From a bacterium (GTDB lineage Bacteria; Eisenbacteria; RBG-16-71-46; CAIMUX01), in contig JAUIHP010000010.1 of NCBI GenBank assembly GCA_030431975.1, positions 62,001 to 126,000 of the forward strand: DNA of 64,000 nucleotides. The letters are read 5' to 3'. The notes under the pieces are model-generated. The model saw nothing but the letters and a program-made list of their open reading frames with translations, did no database searches and was not told the origin of the DNA. The position numbers were made by a program, and so were the translations under genes. Positions 42,762 through 53,044 of this stretch are shown here, in pieces. Each line of letters starts with the position of its first letter. Position 1 is the first letter of the stretch.

Positions 42762-45700
42762 CAGAAGTTGAAGCTGGCCGAGACGGAGATCTCGATGAAG
42801 CGTTGCGTGTTCGCGTTGTTCTTGCGGTCTTTGTCCTGGCCAAACTCGACTCGGGCCACACCATTGATGCGCTCGGTGAAGCCGTAGTTCGTAGAACCAT
42901 TGAAGGAGACCCGGACGTTGTCGCTCGCCACCTGGCCGCGACCGCCCGCCTGTACCGTCTCCTGCTTGGTCGCGCTCCAATCCGCACCGCCCGTGATGTC
43001 CATGCGCGTCGTTACCATGCGGGACTGGCTCGAGCCCGGAATCTTCACGCGTTTGCGAAGGTTGATCGTCTTCTTCACCGTCAGCCCGGCGCGCTTGTTC
43101 GAGTTCGTCTGCGTCGATCGGGACGGAAAGAAACGGTCCGTCACGGTCGTCGATGACGAGCTGTTGAGCGTCGCCTGCATTCCGTTCTCGAGGGTCGCTC
43201 GGATGTCGAGCAGCGGTGAAAGGTCCGTCGTGACGCGAAGGTCGTTCGCTCCTTCGTTGCGCCGACGGGAGTAACGCGTCTTGGCCGTAAAGCTCTTCAG
43301 CTTGAGCAGCCGCTCCAGACCCAGCTTCTTGTGGACATCGCCCCAGGTGATATCCAGGTCGGGCCAGGTCCGTTCGTACGTCGTCGTCGTTTGGCCGTTG
43401 CTGAGGCCCTTTGTTTCGCGGGATGAGTAACTCGTCTTGACGCTCGCCCGGAGTGGTAGCCGGATGTTCGTATCAAAGCGCCAGTTCTGTCCCTCCGACG
43501 TGCTCGAAGACGCCCCCCGCAGGGACCTCGTGTCTCCTCCCAGAACCGTGTCCAATCCCAACTGATAGACGAGGTCCGGCTCGCCCTTTCTCTGCGGGTA
43601 GGACGAGCTGTTGCTGATGCTGTACGACGCGCTGATCGGATCGATCGAGAATCGCTGGGCGCCGGGCCGTCGCGACCGGGTCGGCGTCGCCGAGGAGTCC
43701 TCTTCCCCGCCAAAGAAAGGAAGGTCCTTGAAGAAGTTTGCCACTTCCTTGGGATCAATTCGTCCGCTGACGCTGGTCGTATTGTTGTTGCTGTAGGAGT
43801 TGGAGCGGTCCGGCTCGTCCAGGTCTCCCGAGTAGTTGTTGGCAAAGGAAAGATTCGAACCGCTGTTCCAATTGACGCGGGGTCCGAGCAGCCGTCTCAT
43901 GATTGGAATCTCGTAGTTTGCCGAAAGGTTCTGCGCGCGAGACCGTTCTCGACCCAAGCCCAGTCCACCGACCCGGGTCTGGTTCTCTTTCAGGTTCAGG
44001 TCTCGTCCGCTCGAGATGTCGTAGGTCACGGACCGGATCGGTTGTGCCTTGGCGTTGAGCCCAAGAGTCGCCGACTTCGAGTCGGTTCCGGCAACTCGAC
44101 TGTACTCACTGGCCAGGTTGCTTCGGGTGTAGCGTTCCTTGTCCGTACGGGCTGCGCTCAGGTTCCAACCCAACTGGGTCGGAAGGAAATTGAGTTCCGA
44201 GTTCTTGAAGAGTCCCAAGGGACCGTTTCCGATGCGCACCTTTCCCGCGTCCTGAAGACCCAGGGACCACCGAACGCTCCCGGACCTTCGAACGGTCGTG
44301 TCGCGCACGGTCGGACTCCGATCGATGCTGTGCGAGTATTCCGCGCTCATCGAGAACGGATCGACCATGTATTTCATCCAGGGGTTTTCGGACTGTCGTT
44401 TGCTGTAGGAGAACCGGTAGTTCTCTTCACTGCTCTCACTGATGTCCCTGTCCGTGGCCGTCTCCAGAACGAGATCGCTGTTCGTCTGAAACTTCGGCAC
44501 GCTCTTGTCCCGGCGAACGGAAACATTGAGGGGCAGGATCAGCCCACGACCTTCGACGAACTTCTCCAGGTTGAATCGTCCGGACGAATTGAAACTGGTC
44601 TTGGTCGTTCCACTTCCCCGTTCGGAACCGATGCGGAGGAAGTCCGCCCCGGTCCGGTCGAGGTTCATGTTGACGCTACCGAAGTCGGAGAGGGTCACGT
44701 TCATCTCGGCACGGGAGGCCAGACCGCGATCCTTCTTCACTCCGTTCAGCCGAAGCTCGTTGACCCAAACGCTTCCTTCCCGGAGCGGTGTTCGCCCGAC
44801 GTTCTCGACGGAAAAAGTGATGCGCTTGATGTCGTTGAGACTGGGTTGTCCCTTCCGCGAAATACTGACCCCGTCCCCCAGCGACTGGGCAACAACGCCA
44901 CTCAGGGAGTCGGGTTCCTCCAACTGAAGTTGCGAAAGCGCGGCCAGGTCGACCGTCGCCAGTCGCCATCGGTCGGGTACCGGCATCGTGTACTCGTAGT
45001 AGTTGGTGGTCTCGGAGTTGGCATCCCGGCTCAGCCGCACCGAAAAAAGAAGATCCGCCTCTCCGGAAACAATCTGACTGTTGATGAAGAACTGCATCTC
45101 TTCGTAGAGGGTGGCGAAGTTCTGGGCTCGGGTGTACGTGCGGTAGGCCGAGGCGCGGTGCCCCGGCTGAAAGTTCCGCAGCTCGAGCGCGATGGACTGC
45201 TCCCGTTCCTCGGTGTTGTCGTCGGTTCTTTCTCCCGGATCAAAGGGAGGGTCGTAGACGGCCGTGTCATCCTTGTTGTTGCGAACGCCGACGAAGAAGT
45301 CCTCTCCCGGAGACAGCTCGGCCGGGTCCAGAGGTTCGTCCTGCAGGTTCGTAATCGGATTTTCCAACCAACGGTTTCCGATGATCTCGATGCCGCCGAT
45401 CTGGATGCGCTCGAAGGCGTCGGAAAAACCGGTGAACCACATGCGCGCGTGGAAGATTCTTTCCCAGTCGGGATCGACGGAGCCGGACTTGAGAATCTGG
45501 ACCAACTCCTCATTGGCCAGAGAAACCCGGATCCGCCGCCAACCGCTGGAGTCGGCCGGAGTTTGGCTCAGCCCTTCGCACGGCGCGCACTCCAGAACGA
45601 AGTCCCGGCGAACGTCGGTTTCCCAAAGCGTCTCGTCGGCGAGATCGAGTTCGATCTCGAAGTAGTTGCTGACGTCGTCGACGCGACCACCACCGTCGAA

Positions 45701-48700
45701 GTCTTCCGTGTCCAGAAGTTGGTTCCCCTCCGTTCCGTTGATCTGCCGGAACTGAATGGGCTGGTACTCACCGTCGTTGAACGCGTCGCTGTCCTCGAAG
45801 GCGTAGTTGTCGAAGGGATCATCACCCGGCTGGCCGTTCTCGACGAAGTCGAGGCCGATGTCCTCGTTGTACTCGTCGCTGAGGTCGAGCGTCCCGTCTC
45901 CCTCGCCAATCTCACTTCGGTCTTCTGTATCCAGTTCTCCGTTCGGCGGCACGACGCGCCAGGTCGACTGATCGGCAAAGACGTCGTTCCGGGTCCAGGC
46001 TGCGTCCTCGCTGATGAAACCGAGTTCGATGTAGAGCTTGCCTTCGCGCTCCGACCGATCCTGATAGGGAACTCCGTCGTTGATCCAGATGTCGAGGAAC
46101 TGGGCCGACGACAGATTGATCCCCGATGCGGAGAGCGGCTGCGTCAGTCCGATCCAGGACTGCCGACGTTCTTCGTCGGTTTGCCCTTTCGGCGCGAAGA
46201 AGACCTCCAGCATCTGCCGGTTGTCGTCACCCTCGCGCTCTTCGAGCGTCGGTTTCAGGTCGTACTCCTGCAACGCCCGGCGCGGTGTATACCAAAGAAG
46301 CTCGCCCCGACGGGCCGTGGCCAGCGAATCCGTCGTTTCCTCCTGCTTGATGCGGAGAGGAATACTCGGCATCCGCCAGGCTCGACGGTTCAGCGAAAGA
46401 CTGAGAACATCCTTGGCCCCTTCGAAGTCATCCACATAGAGCTGGTTCCGGGTGTTCGGATTCGGGATCGAGATCCCAAGCCCACCTTCCAGCTCGAGCC
46501 GTGACTGTTCGCGCGCGTCCATGAACGGAATCTTGTCCATGACGTCCGTGATGAGCCAGGAGTCCGTTTGATACTGACCGGCAAACTCGCCGACCAGAGT
46601 ACGTGACGGTTCTTCACCCAGGCGCGGCCTGCGGCCCTCGTTACCCGGAGCTCCACCTTTGCTTTCGAAGAGCCAGGTCGAAGAGAAGTTCCACTTTGCG
46701 TTGTCGGGACGGACGAAGGCGGCGATCCCGGCGAGAGTCTTTTGTCCTCCCCCGCCGCCGAAGGGTACGTGGGAGTAACTGACGTCGATGGCATCGGTCT
46801 CGGTGATTCCCGCAGCAGGAAGGATGTCGATGACGCCCGAGTCGTAGTCGATACGGTAGTCCCGGTCGCGCTGCAGGCGGCGACCGTTGGCCGTGACCAC
46901 CTCGCTGCCTTCCAGGATGTTGAACGCGTCGAGTCGGATGTTGCTGACCGGACTCCGGTAGGTCACTTCCAGGAAGTAGCGGCTGAAGTCTTCGACGTTG
47001 GTAAAAATGTCGCGGTCGTAAATGTCGGGTGCACGAAACGTAGAATCCAGTGCAGCCCAACTCGGTCGATCTTCCTTCTGTCGATCGAGGGACGGATTGA
47101 ATCGGTAGTAGGAGAAGCCCGCGCAGTCCGCGGCTTCCTCGGCAAGATCTGTCGGGGAGGGATCGAAGGGGCGCAAGTCCGGAAGGTAGAGAAGACCTTC
47201 CGTCAGGTTGAGCCACTGCGGTTCGACTCGCTGGTCCGACCCTGGAATGAAGTTGCCGCTTTCCGTCCGTTCGGAAAGGTCCAATCCGAGTTGTTGCAGA
47301 AATGTCGTGTCGTTGGCAAGACGGTCGGGCTGGGCATCGGAACCGATCGTGGCCTTGAGACGCACCTTCATCTCAAAACCCTCGGCCAGAATGTTCGACG
47401 CCCCGAGACGATAGATGTTGCGAAGTTCCAGGTTCGCGGTCGGTCCCCACACCCCTTCGGTCAGGTCGGCTCGATTGACGCTCTGATCGGATCGGGCCTG
47501 GCGGATCATCTTCAGGTAGGGCGTGGCAGCACCACCCCCGGTTCCGACTCGAATCGGCGCGCCGAACTCCAGCAGATCGGCGCCCAGCTCGAACCCCTGG
47601 TAGGCGACGGCCAGAACATCCCGTTCTCCGAGTGACCGGTTGAGGACGAGCACCGGATGCCCCGTGTAGAGGTCGGTTTGGACTTGATACTCCGAAGTTT
47701 CCAGGTAACGGAAGTCCCCGGTGTATGCGCCTTCGCCTTCGGCAGGCTCTCCGTCGATCGTAGCGATCGCTACGATCGTTCCGTCCTCGACGTTGTTCCT
47801 TTGGTTTCCGTCGTCGATGTAGACCTCTAGCGCATCTTCACCGAGTTGCCAGGGACATCCGTCCGGGTCCCGAAGAAAGAAGTACTGCGACGAAACGAAG
47901 TTGTAGTCGTCGATCGTGATCGTTCGCACTTCCGCCTGGCTGGTAATCGACTTCGAATCGTTCCGTCCCTCCTGCTTGGAGAGGATCATGTTGAAGTCGA
48001 TGTCTCCGACCTTGGCCAGCGCGTTGATCCCGAAGAGTCCCTGCACGTTCTCGCTGAAGGTGACATAACGGGTTCCAGGCAGTCGAAGGTTCGTGTTTCC
48101 GAGGTCGACCCGCTGGATGATCTCGTCTTCGTAGCCGGTGTAGCGAATCTTGATCAGGTTGGCTAGCGGCGTGTCGCTCTCGCTCGACTGGTCGACATCG
48201 ACGGTGACCTTGTCCCCGATGGTTCCCGTGAGGTTGAGGTTGAGCCGCTGTTCCATGTTGAGCTGTGGAAACTTCGACTGCCGCCCAACGACATCGTTGG
48301 CCTGCAGATTCGGCCGCCACTGACTTCGCCCGCGGAAGCTGATCTGCTCGTTACCCGCCACAGAGAGACTGGGCTTCCCTTTTCCAAAGATGCTCTGCAA
48401 ACCGCCGGGCAACTCGAGCGGGATGTCCAGGTTGACGAGTCGGTCCTGCCGCGATTCCCGGTCCGTGCGCTTCAAGTCCTCGCGGAAGGAATCCGTCCAA
48501 AGATCGTACGTGGTCTCCTGCGTCAGTCGCCGGGTGTACTCACGCATCGACATGCGGATCTTCGGCTCGACGGCGCCCTCGCCTCCGTGAAGATGAGAGA
48601 ACTCCAGAGTTTCGTCCTCAATGTTCGGAGCCACCTGGTGGGCGACAAAGTCCTGCGACCTGAAGCGGGGGCCAAATCCGTCGACCGGGCGGAACAGCAC

Positions 48701-49591
48701 GGTATCGATCTGCGACTGCTGGCGGGGACTGAGGACGGCGGATTCGCGGAGGGTGCTTCGGGAGAGCCAGCGGTCACCGACCTCGTAGAGGAGGGCGTCA
48801 CCGACGGGCCGGGACGACTCGCGCCGGCCGAAGATCTGGAACGAGCTGCCCCCTCGAAACTCCGCACTCGTCGAGTCCGACGGGGGCGGCAGGTCGCTGA
48901 GAGAAAAGCTGGACACGATGCCGGACGCGCCCCACGGCGACGAGGTGTAGGCCCGGGAAGGCGGTGGCTCCAGAGAGTCGGCCACCTCGCCGACAAAGAG
49001 AGTGTCCGGTAGAGATTGAAGCAATGAGTCGGACAAGGATGCCCGGACCGAGTCCGGGAGCGCGGCCAGCAGTGAGTCGGTCGCGATCCCTCCCTCGGCC
49101 GGGATCAGGGAGTCCGGGATGACGTCCGCCAGGAGGCTGTCCGGCAAGTCTTCCGGCCAGATGAGATCGCGCGGGTATTGTCCCTCCGGGTCGAGGACTT
49201 CCGTGCGTGAAAGGGAGTCGGAAGGTGAGGTCTGGCGCGTTCGGAATGGACCGGAAGGTCGTTCGTCTGAGGGTCGTAGGTCTGAGGGGCTTTCGTCGGA
49301 GGGGCGTCCGTACCGGAGGAGGGACTCGTCGTCCGAGTCGGGGTCGACAGGATCTACCGATCCCGCGGAGTCGGCCGGACCTTCCTGCCCAGCCGCTTCG
49401 CCCTCCGGATCCCGCTCCCTCTCTCCCTGGCCCTCGTCCTCGACCGGTTTTCCTCCCGCGAAGATGGAGCCGCCTTTTTCAACGAAGCCGGACGTGGACC
49501 GGCCGCAACTGGCAACCAACAACGAAAGCAGAAGGAGACCTGCGGAGGCGAGAAGCGCCGAGAGCGGTATGTCCCGAAAAGTGTTTTTCAA
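42761..49591 (-). CDS. sprA: SprA-type giant outer-membrane protein
   Basis: A 2276-residue homologue of SprA/Sov, the type IX secretion channel of Bacteroidota. It has a signal peptide with lipobox-like V-A-S-C29, a disordered Ser/Asp/Pro-rich stretch (40-200), then repeated SprA blocks and a long series of beta-strand segments ending in aromatic F-N-F, as in outer-membrane barrels. GNEQISFRGRS, DVDQSSESDTPLANLIKIRYTG and YVDDFEGAKDVLSLSL are typical. The start is TTG at 49591 with no clear ribosome site, so it is uncertain. No PorV, PorU, GldKLMN or T9SS sorting domain is in the window. It is divergent from lptF. Confidence 0.88.
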   Translation of the reverse strand: MKNTFRDIPLSALLASAGLLLLSLLVASCGRSTSGFVEKGGSIFAGGKPVEDEGQGERERDPEGEAAGQEGPADSAGSVDPVDPDSDDESLLRYGRPSDESPSDLRPSDERPSGPFRTRQTSPSDSLSRTEVLDPEGQYPRDLIWPEDLPDSLLADVIPDSLIPAEGGIATDSLLAALPDSVRASLSDSLLQSLPDTLFVGEVADSLEPPPSRAYTSSPWGASGIVSSFSLSDLPPPSDSTSAEFRGGSSFQIFGRRESSRPVGDALLYEVGDRWLSRSTLRESAVLSPRQQSQIDTVLFRPVDGFGPRFRSQDFVAHQVAPNIEDETLEFSHLHGGEGAVEPKIRMSMREYTRRLTQETTYDLWTDSFREDLKRTDRESRQDRLVNLDIPLELPGGLQSIFGKGKPSLSVAGNEQISFRGRSQWRPNLQANDVVGRQSKFPQLNMEQRLNLNLTGTIGDKVTVDVDQSSESDTPLANLIKIRYTGYEDEIIQRVDLGNTNLRLPGTRYVTFSENVQGLFGINALAKVGDIDFNMILSKQEGRNDSKSITSQAEVRTITIDDYNFVSSQYFFLRDPDGCPWQLGEDALEVYIDDGNQRNNVEDGTIVAIATIDGEPAEGEGAYTGDFRYLETSEYQVQTDLYTGHPVLVLNRSLGERDVLAVAYQGFELGADLLEFGAPIRVGTGGGAATPYLKMIRQARSDQSVNRADLTEGVWGPTANLELRNIYRLGASNILAEGFEMKVRLKATIGSDAQPDRLANDTTFLQQLGLDLSERTESGNFIPGSDQRVEPQWLNLTEGLLYLPDLRPFDPSPTDLAEEAADCAGFSYYRFNPSLDRQKEDRPSWAALDSTFRAPDIYDRDIFTNVEDFSRYFLEVTYRSPVSNIRLDAFNILEGSEVVTANGRRLQRDRDYRIDYDSGVIDILPAAGITETDAIDVSYSHVPFGGGGGQKTLAGIAAFVRPDNAKWNFSSTWLFESKGGAPGNEGRRPRLGEEPSRTLVGEFAGQYQTDSWLITDVMDKIPFMDAREQSRLELEGGLGISIPNPNTRNQLYVDDFEGAKDVLSLSLNRRAWRMPSIPLRIKQEETTDSLATARRGELLWYTPRRALQEYDLKPTLEEREGDDNRQMLEVFFAPKGQTDEERRQSWIGLTQPLSASGINLSSAQFLDIWINDGVPYQDRSEREGKLYIELGFISEDAAWTRNDVFADQSTWRVVPPNGELDTEDRSEIGEGDGTLDLSDEYNEDIGLDFVENGQPGDDPFDNYAFEDSDAFNDGEYQPIQFRQINGTEGNQLLDTEDFDGGGRVDDVSNYFEIELDLADETLWETDVRRDFVLECAPCEGLSQTPADSSGWRRIRVSLANEELVQILKSGSVDPDWERIFHARMWFTGFSDAFERIQIGGIEIIGNRWLENPITNLQDEPLDPAELSPGEDFFVGVRNNKDDTAVYDPPFDPGERTDDNTEEREQSIALELRNFQPGHRASAYRTYTRAQNFATLYEEMQFFINSQIVSGEADLLFSVRLSRDANSETTNYYEYTMPVPDRWRLATVDLAALSQLQLEEPDSLSGVVAQSLGDGVSISRKGQPSLNDIKRITFSVENVGRTPLREGSVWVNELRLNGVKKDRGLASRAEMNVTLSDFGSVNMNLDRTGADFLRIGSERGSGTTKTSFNSSGRFNLEKFVEGRGLILPLNVSVRRDKSVPKFQTNSDLVLETATDRDISESSEENYRFSYSKRQSENPWMKYMVDPFSMSAEYSHSIDRSPTVRDTTVRRSGSVRWSLGLQDAGKVRIGNGPLGLFKNSELNFLPTQLGWNLSAARTDKERYTRSNLASEYSRVAGTDSKSATLGLNAKAQPIRSVTYDISSGRDLNLKENQTRVGGLGLGRERSRAQNLSANYEIPIMRRLLGPRVNWNSGSNLSFANNYSGDLDEPDRSNSYSNNNTTSVSGRIDPKEVANFFKDLPFFGGEEDSSATPTRSRRPGAQRFSIDPISASYSISNSSSYPQRKGEPDLVYQLGLDTVLGGDTRSLRGASSSTSEGQNWRFDTNIRLPLRASVKTSYSSRETKGLSNGQTTTTYERTWPDLDITWGDVHKKLGLERLLKLKSFTAKTRYSRRRNEGANDLRVTTDLSPLLDIRATLENGMQATLNSSSSTTVTDRFFPSRSTQTNSNKRAGLTVKKTINLRKRVKIPGSSQSRMVTTRMDITGGADWSATKQETVQAGGRGQVASDNVRVSFNGSTNYGFTERINGVARVEFGQDKDRKNNANTQRFIEISVSASFNF

Positions 49592-49741
49592 ATGGACTTG
49601 CCGCAGAGGGACGTTGCCGCCCCGTCGGTGTTCCCCAATCCTTGAGTGGCTATACTCCGGGCGCTCTGGAGAGTTTCGCGCGTTCCGGGGTAAGATGCAT
49701 TAAATAGGGAAGTTTGGGTCAGCTCCGTCGCCGAGGAAACC

Positions 49742-51133
49742 GTGATTCTGCAGAAGTACATCTTTCTTTCCCTGCTCCGACCCTTCTTCATCGGTTTCGG
49801 CTTCGTCAGCATGCTGCTGACCATGGACCTACTGCTCGACCTGCTCGACATGCTCCTGAACCGTGGGATCGGGATCGCCACCGTCGGCCAAATCTTCCTT
49901 TTCGCCCTGGGCTGGATCTCCGCCCTGACCGTGCCCTGCGGCATGCTCGTCGCGGTCCTCATGACCTACGGACGAATGAGCCAGGACAACGAGATCACCG
50001 CACTACGAGCCTCCGGCGTCCACCTCTTCCGTGTGGTCGCCCCTGCGCTCGTCATGGCCGTGATTCTCGCTGTCGGTCTCGCGGCCTTCAACAACTACGT
50101 CCTTCCGAAGACGAACTATGCCTACGCCAAGCTCATCCGTCAGATCACGCGGAAGAACCCCACGGTGCAGATTCGGGAGGGCGTGATCAACGACGATTTC
50201 AAGGGGTACTCCATCCGCATCAACCAGCTCGACGACCGGTCCGGCCGGATGGAGGACATCGTGATCCTGGACTCCCGGGTCGATCCCCGGGCCCCGCGGA
50301 CCATTCTTGCCCGATCCGGCAGCCTGTCGTACCACCCCGATCAGTCGCTGCTCCTCCTCGATCTGGAAGACGGGACCGTCCACGAAACCGATCCCGCCTC
50401 GGACGAGGGCGAGTACCGGGTCGTCTCCTTCGAGAGCCAGCGGCTTCAGATCCAGGATCCGATAGACACCTGGGACTCGGACCGTTCCCACAACCTGAGC
50501 GACCGGGAGATGTCGATTCCGGCCATGCTGACCAAGATCGAAGAACTGAAGGTCGAACAGGCTCGGGAGCGCGAGAAGATCCGGGACGGCCTCGAGACCC
50601 TCGGGATGTCCACGGTCGAAGAGCTGGCCCGATTCGAGCCCTCGTCGGTTCCGCCTCGCGGACGGGATCGACTGTTCGGGGACATCAAGAAGTGGTTCCG
50701 TCGGGGAGAAGTCGAGCCGAAGCGAAGCTGGACGCGCCAGGAGGAAAACGCCATCGGAGTGGTCCGGTCCCGTTACCGCGACGTCACCGAGCTGCAGAAA
50801 AACATCGAGAAGTACCGGGTGGAGATCCACAAGAAGTTCTCGATTCCGTTCGCGTGTATCGTCTTCGTCATCGTTGGAGCCCCTCTCGGAATGGTGGCCC
50901 GTCGGGGCGGAGCCGCGGTCGCCCTTTTCAGCGTGATCTTCTTCATCTTCTACTACCTGTGCCTGATGGGCGGCGAACAACTGGCCGACCGACTGCTCGT
51001 GCCGACGTGGGTCGCCATGTGGTTTCCCAACGTCCTACTGGGCCTGTTGGGGGTCTGGCTCTTCCGCAAGGCCCTACGGTCGGGAACGACCAGCCCGGTC
51101 CGCGTGCGCGGAAGTTCCCCGGGAGCCGCCTGA
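49742..51133 (+). CDS. lptF: LptF/LptG family permease
   Basis: A 463-residue inner-membrane permease of the LPS transport ABC system: three helices at the N-terminus, a periplasmic beta-jellyroll region, and three helices at the C-terminus. The start LQKYIFLSLLRPFF and GRMSQDNEITALRASG are family signatures. A helical insert (about 255-365) precedes the last helices, as in FCB-type members. GTG at 49742 has GAGGAAA 5 bp upstream. The stop overlaps the next start (TGATG). Confidence 0.92.
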   Translation: MILQKYIFLSLLRPFFIGFGFVSMLLTMDLLLDLLDMLLNRGIGIATVGQIFLFALGWISALTVPCGMLVAVLMTYGRMSQDNEITALRASGVHLFRVVAPALVMAVILAVGLAAFNNYVLPKTNYAYAKLIRQITRKNPTVQIREGVINDDFKGYSIRINQLDDRSGRMEDIVILDSRVDPRAPRTILARSGSLSYHPDQSLLLLDLEDGTVHETDPASDEGEYRVVSFESQRLQIQDPIDTWDSDRSHNLSDREMSIPAMLTKIEELKVEQAREREKIRDGLETLGMSTVEELARFEPSSVPPRGRDRLFGDIKKWFRRGEVEPKRSWTRQEENAIGVVRSRYRDVTELQKNIEKYRVEIHKKFSIPFACIVFVIVGAPLGMVARRGGAAVALFSVIFFIFYYLCLMGGEQLADRLLVPTWVAMWFPNVLLGLLGVWLFRKALRSGTTSPVRVRGSSPGAA

Positions 51134-52215
51134 TGAAGATCCTCGACCGCTACCTGCTGCGGACGTTTTTGACGTGGTTCGGAATCACCATCGTCGGGCT
51201 GACCCTCGTCTTCATCGTCATCAACCTGACGGAGAAGGTCGACACCTTCATCGACTACAAGACGCCGGTCGGGACGGTCGTGCGCTACTACGCCTACAGC
51301 GTCACCAACATCCTGACGCAAATCCTTCCGCTGTGCCTACTGCTGGCTGCCGTGCTCTCGCTGGGCCAGCTCAAGAAGCACAACGAGCTGACGGCGATGC
51401 AAGCTTGTGGGCAGTCGCCCTGGCGGCTCAGCCGATCCCTACTCATCGCCGCGTTCATCATCGCCGCGGGCCAGTACTACCTGAACGAGGAGTTCGCGGC
51501 CGAGCACTACGCGGAGAGCAAGCGCATCCTCACCGAGGAGGTGAAGAAACTCTCGGAGGAGGATCGACTGAGCAAGACGAATGTCCGGCTCCTTGGGGGC
51601 GGCAGCCGGCTTTGGGTGGCCCAGTTCTACGACGCGAAAAAGAAGGCGCTGCGTAACGTCTCGGTCCAGGTGGTCACCAGTCCCGACCTCAGTCGGCGGT
51701 GGGATGCGGACCGCGCCCAGTACCGCGGAGAAGGTGTTTGGGAGTTCGAACGCGGGTACTACCGTTCATTCGGAGACCAGGGTGAGAGTTCGATTGGCTT
51801 TAGCCGCTACGGGACCTCGCGCATCGGCGAAATCCCCGATGACTTCGCACGGCGAAAAGTCGACCCCTTCCGCGCAGGAATGGCCGAGCTCTATCGCTTC
51901 GCCCAGCGCGTCAAGGAGAGCGGCGGGGAAACCCAGCGATACATGACCAACTTTCACCTGCGGGCCAGCTATCCCATCTCCGGACTGATCATGGTCCTAC
52001 TGGGCGCAGGACTGAGTCTTCGGGTCATTCGTGGCGGGAACATGGTTCTGGGAGTGGGCATCTCCCTCGCGGCCGGATTCGTTTACTTCGCCCTCATTCG
52101 GGTCGGCCAGGCGCTGGGATACAACGGGACCCTGCCTCCGGCCGCCGCGGCGTGGCTCGGGAACGCGGTCTTCCTCTTCATCGGCGCGCTCCTCTTCCGA
52201 CGAGTCGCGCGCTAA
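51133..52215 (+). CDS. lptG: LptF/LptG family permease
   Basis: A 360-residue partner permease beginning MKILDRYLLRTFLTWF, with KKHNELTAMQACGQSPWRL in the cytoplasmic coupling region and six helices around a periplasmic domain. With LptF it would extract LPS from the inner membrane; the LptB ATPase and bridge proteins are not in the window. The presence of both permeases supports a Gram-negative envelope. Confidence 0.93.
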   Translation: MKILDRYLLRTFLTWFGITIVGLTLVFIVINLTEKVDTFIDYKTPVGTVVRYYAYSVTNILTQILPLCLLLAAVLSLGQLKKHNELTAMQACGQSPWRLSRSLLIAAFIIAAGQYYLNEEFAAEHYAESKRILTEEVKKLSEEDRLSKTNVRLLGGGSRLWVAQFYDAKKKALRNVSVQVVTSPDLSRRWDADRAQYRGEGVWEFERGYYRSFGDQGESSIGFSRYGTSRIGEIPDDFARRKVDPFRAGMAELYRFAQRVKESGGETQRYMTNFHLRASYPISGLIMVLLGAGLSLRVIRGGNMVLGVGISLAAGFVYFALIRVGQALGYNGTLPPAAAAWLGNAVFLFIGALLFRRVAR

Positions 52216-52321
52216 CTCTCCACTTCGCCCCCCGGCCGCCCACGCCTCGGCACTTGCCTCCACTTGGCATCCCCCTGCGGCGAAGTCGCCTTCAGATCGA
52301 GAAAGAGAAACGAATCGACGC

Positions 52322-53044
52322 TTAGGCCACCGTGATGCGGCCGTCCCGAGAGACCGGAACAATGGGCGCGCCGTCCAGTACCGCTGCGAGCTGAATGTCC
52401 CCGTCACGCCCCTTCCCGGCAAGAAAGCGTCCCTGCGCCGAGACTTTCAGCGCTTCGGAGAGGTTCTCGCGATAGGAGAGATAGAGAATCCAGGCGGCTC
52501 GGGCCGCGTCGTTCAAGTCCCCGTCGTTTTCGGCCGCTCCCAAGTGATCGATGAGCATGCCGGCAGCCACGGCATCATCGAGCGCAAACCGTCCCTGATG
52601 ACCGGCGCAAATCAGTGTGAGCTCCGCGTCATCCTTTTCGAGAAGGTAGTCGCGGACGGCGGACATGTTGCACAAGGACAGGGCGAGTTTCTCGACCGCT
52701 TCCGTCCCGCCGGAGAGAAGTCGACCTCCGTCGTCGGACGAAAAGACGACGGTCTTGCCGGAAATCTCCTCACTTTGTACGGCCACGGGTGAGTTTTCGA
52801 GGTCGAACCCCTCCAACTTTTCCCCGTCCTGCGATCCGACGAGGAGAGCGTTCTCTTTGCCCAGTGAATCGACGATGTCCCGAACGGCCTCGAGGCTGTC
52901 GACGGGAATGATCTTGTCGGCGCCCGACTGAAGCGCGTAAGCCAAGGTCGTCGCACTTCGCAGCACGTCTACGATGACGACGCGGCGACCTTTGGTGTAG
53001 AAGTGCGGGATCTCCTGCGGAGTAACGAAGAGGTCGAGTCTCAT
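52322..53044 (-). CDS. comB: ComB family phosphatase (2-phosphosulfolactate phosphatase-like)
   Basis: A 240-residue protein of the ComB family, which in methanogens dephosphorylates 2-phosphosulfolactate for coenzyme M. Family features are the VIVDVLRSATTLAYAL block, NSPVAV and an L-I-C-A-G-x-x-G-x-F-A-L-D-D stretch. The organism is not a methanogen, so the substrate is uncertain. ATG at 53044 overlaps the accC stop (ATGA); the frame is open upstream within accC. Confidence 0.87.
   Translation of the reverse strand: MRLDLFVTPQEIPHFYTKGRRVVIVDVLRSATTLAYALQSGADKIIPVDSLEAVRDIVDSLGKENALLVGSQDGEKLEGFDLENSPVAVQSEEISGKTVVFSSDDGGRLLSGGTEAVEKLALSLCNMSAVRDYLLEKDDAELTLICAGHQGRFALDDAVAAGMLIDHLGAAENDGDLNDAARAAWILYLSYRENLSEALKVSAQGRFLAGKGRDGDIQLAAVLDGAPIVPVSRDGRITVA

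Noticed and set aside
44042-46504. 820-codon plus-strand open frame opposite sprA
   Set aside because: Antisense shadow of a large GC-rich gene; no recognisable protein features.
49651-49656. TATACT as a -10 box for lptF
   Set aside because: No acceptable -35 sequence at 16-19 bp, so I do not call a promoter.
52216-52321. Possible terminator between lptG and comB
   Set aside because: Only a 4-bp stem (GGCG/CGCC) without a U-tract is present.
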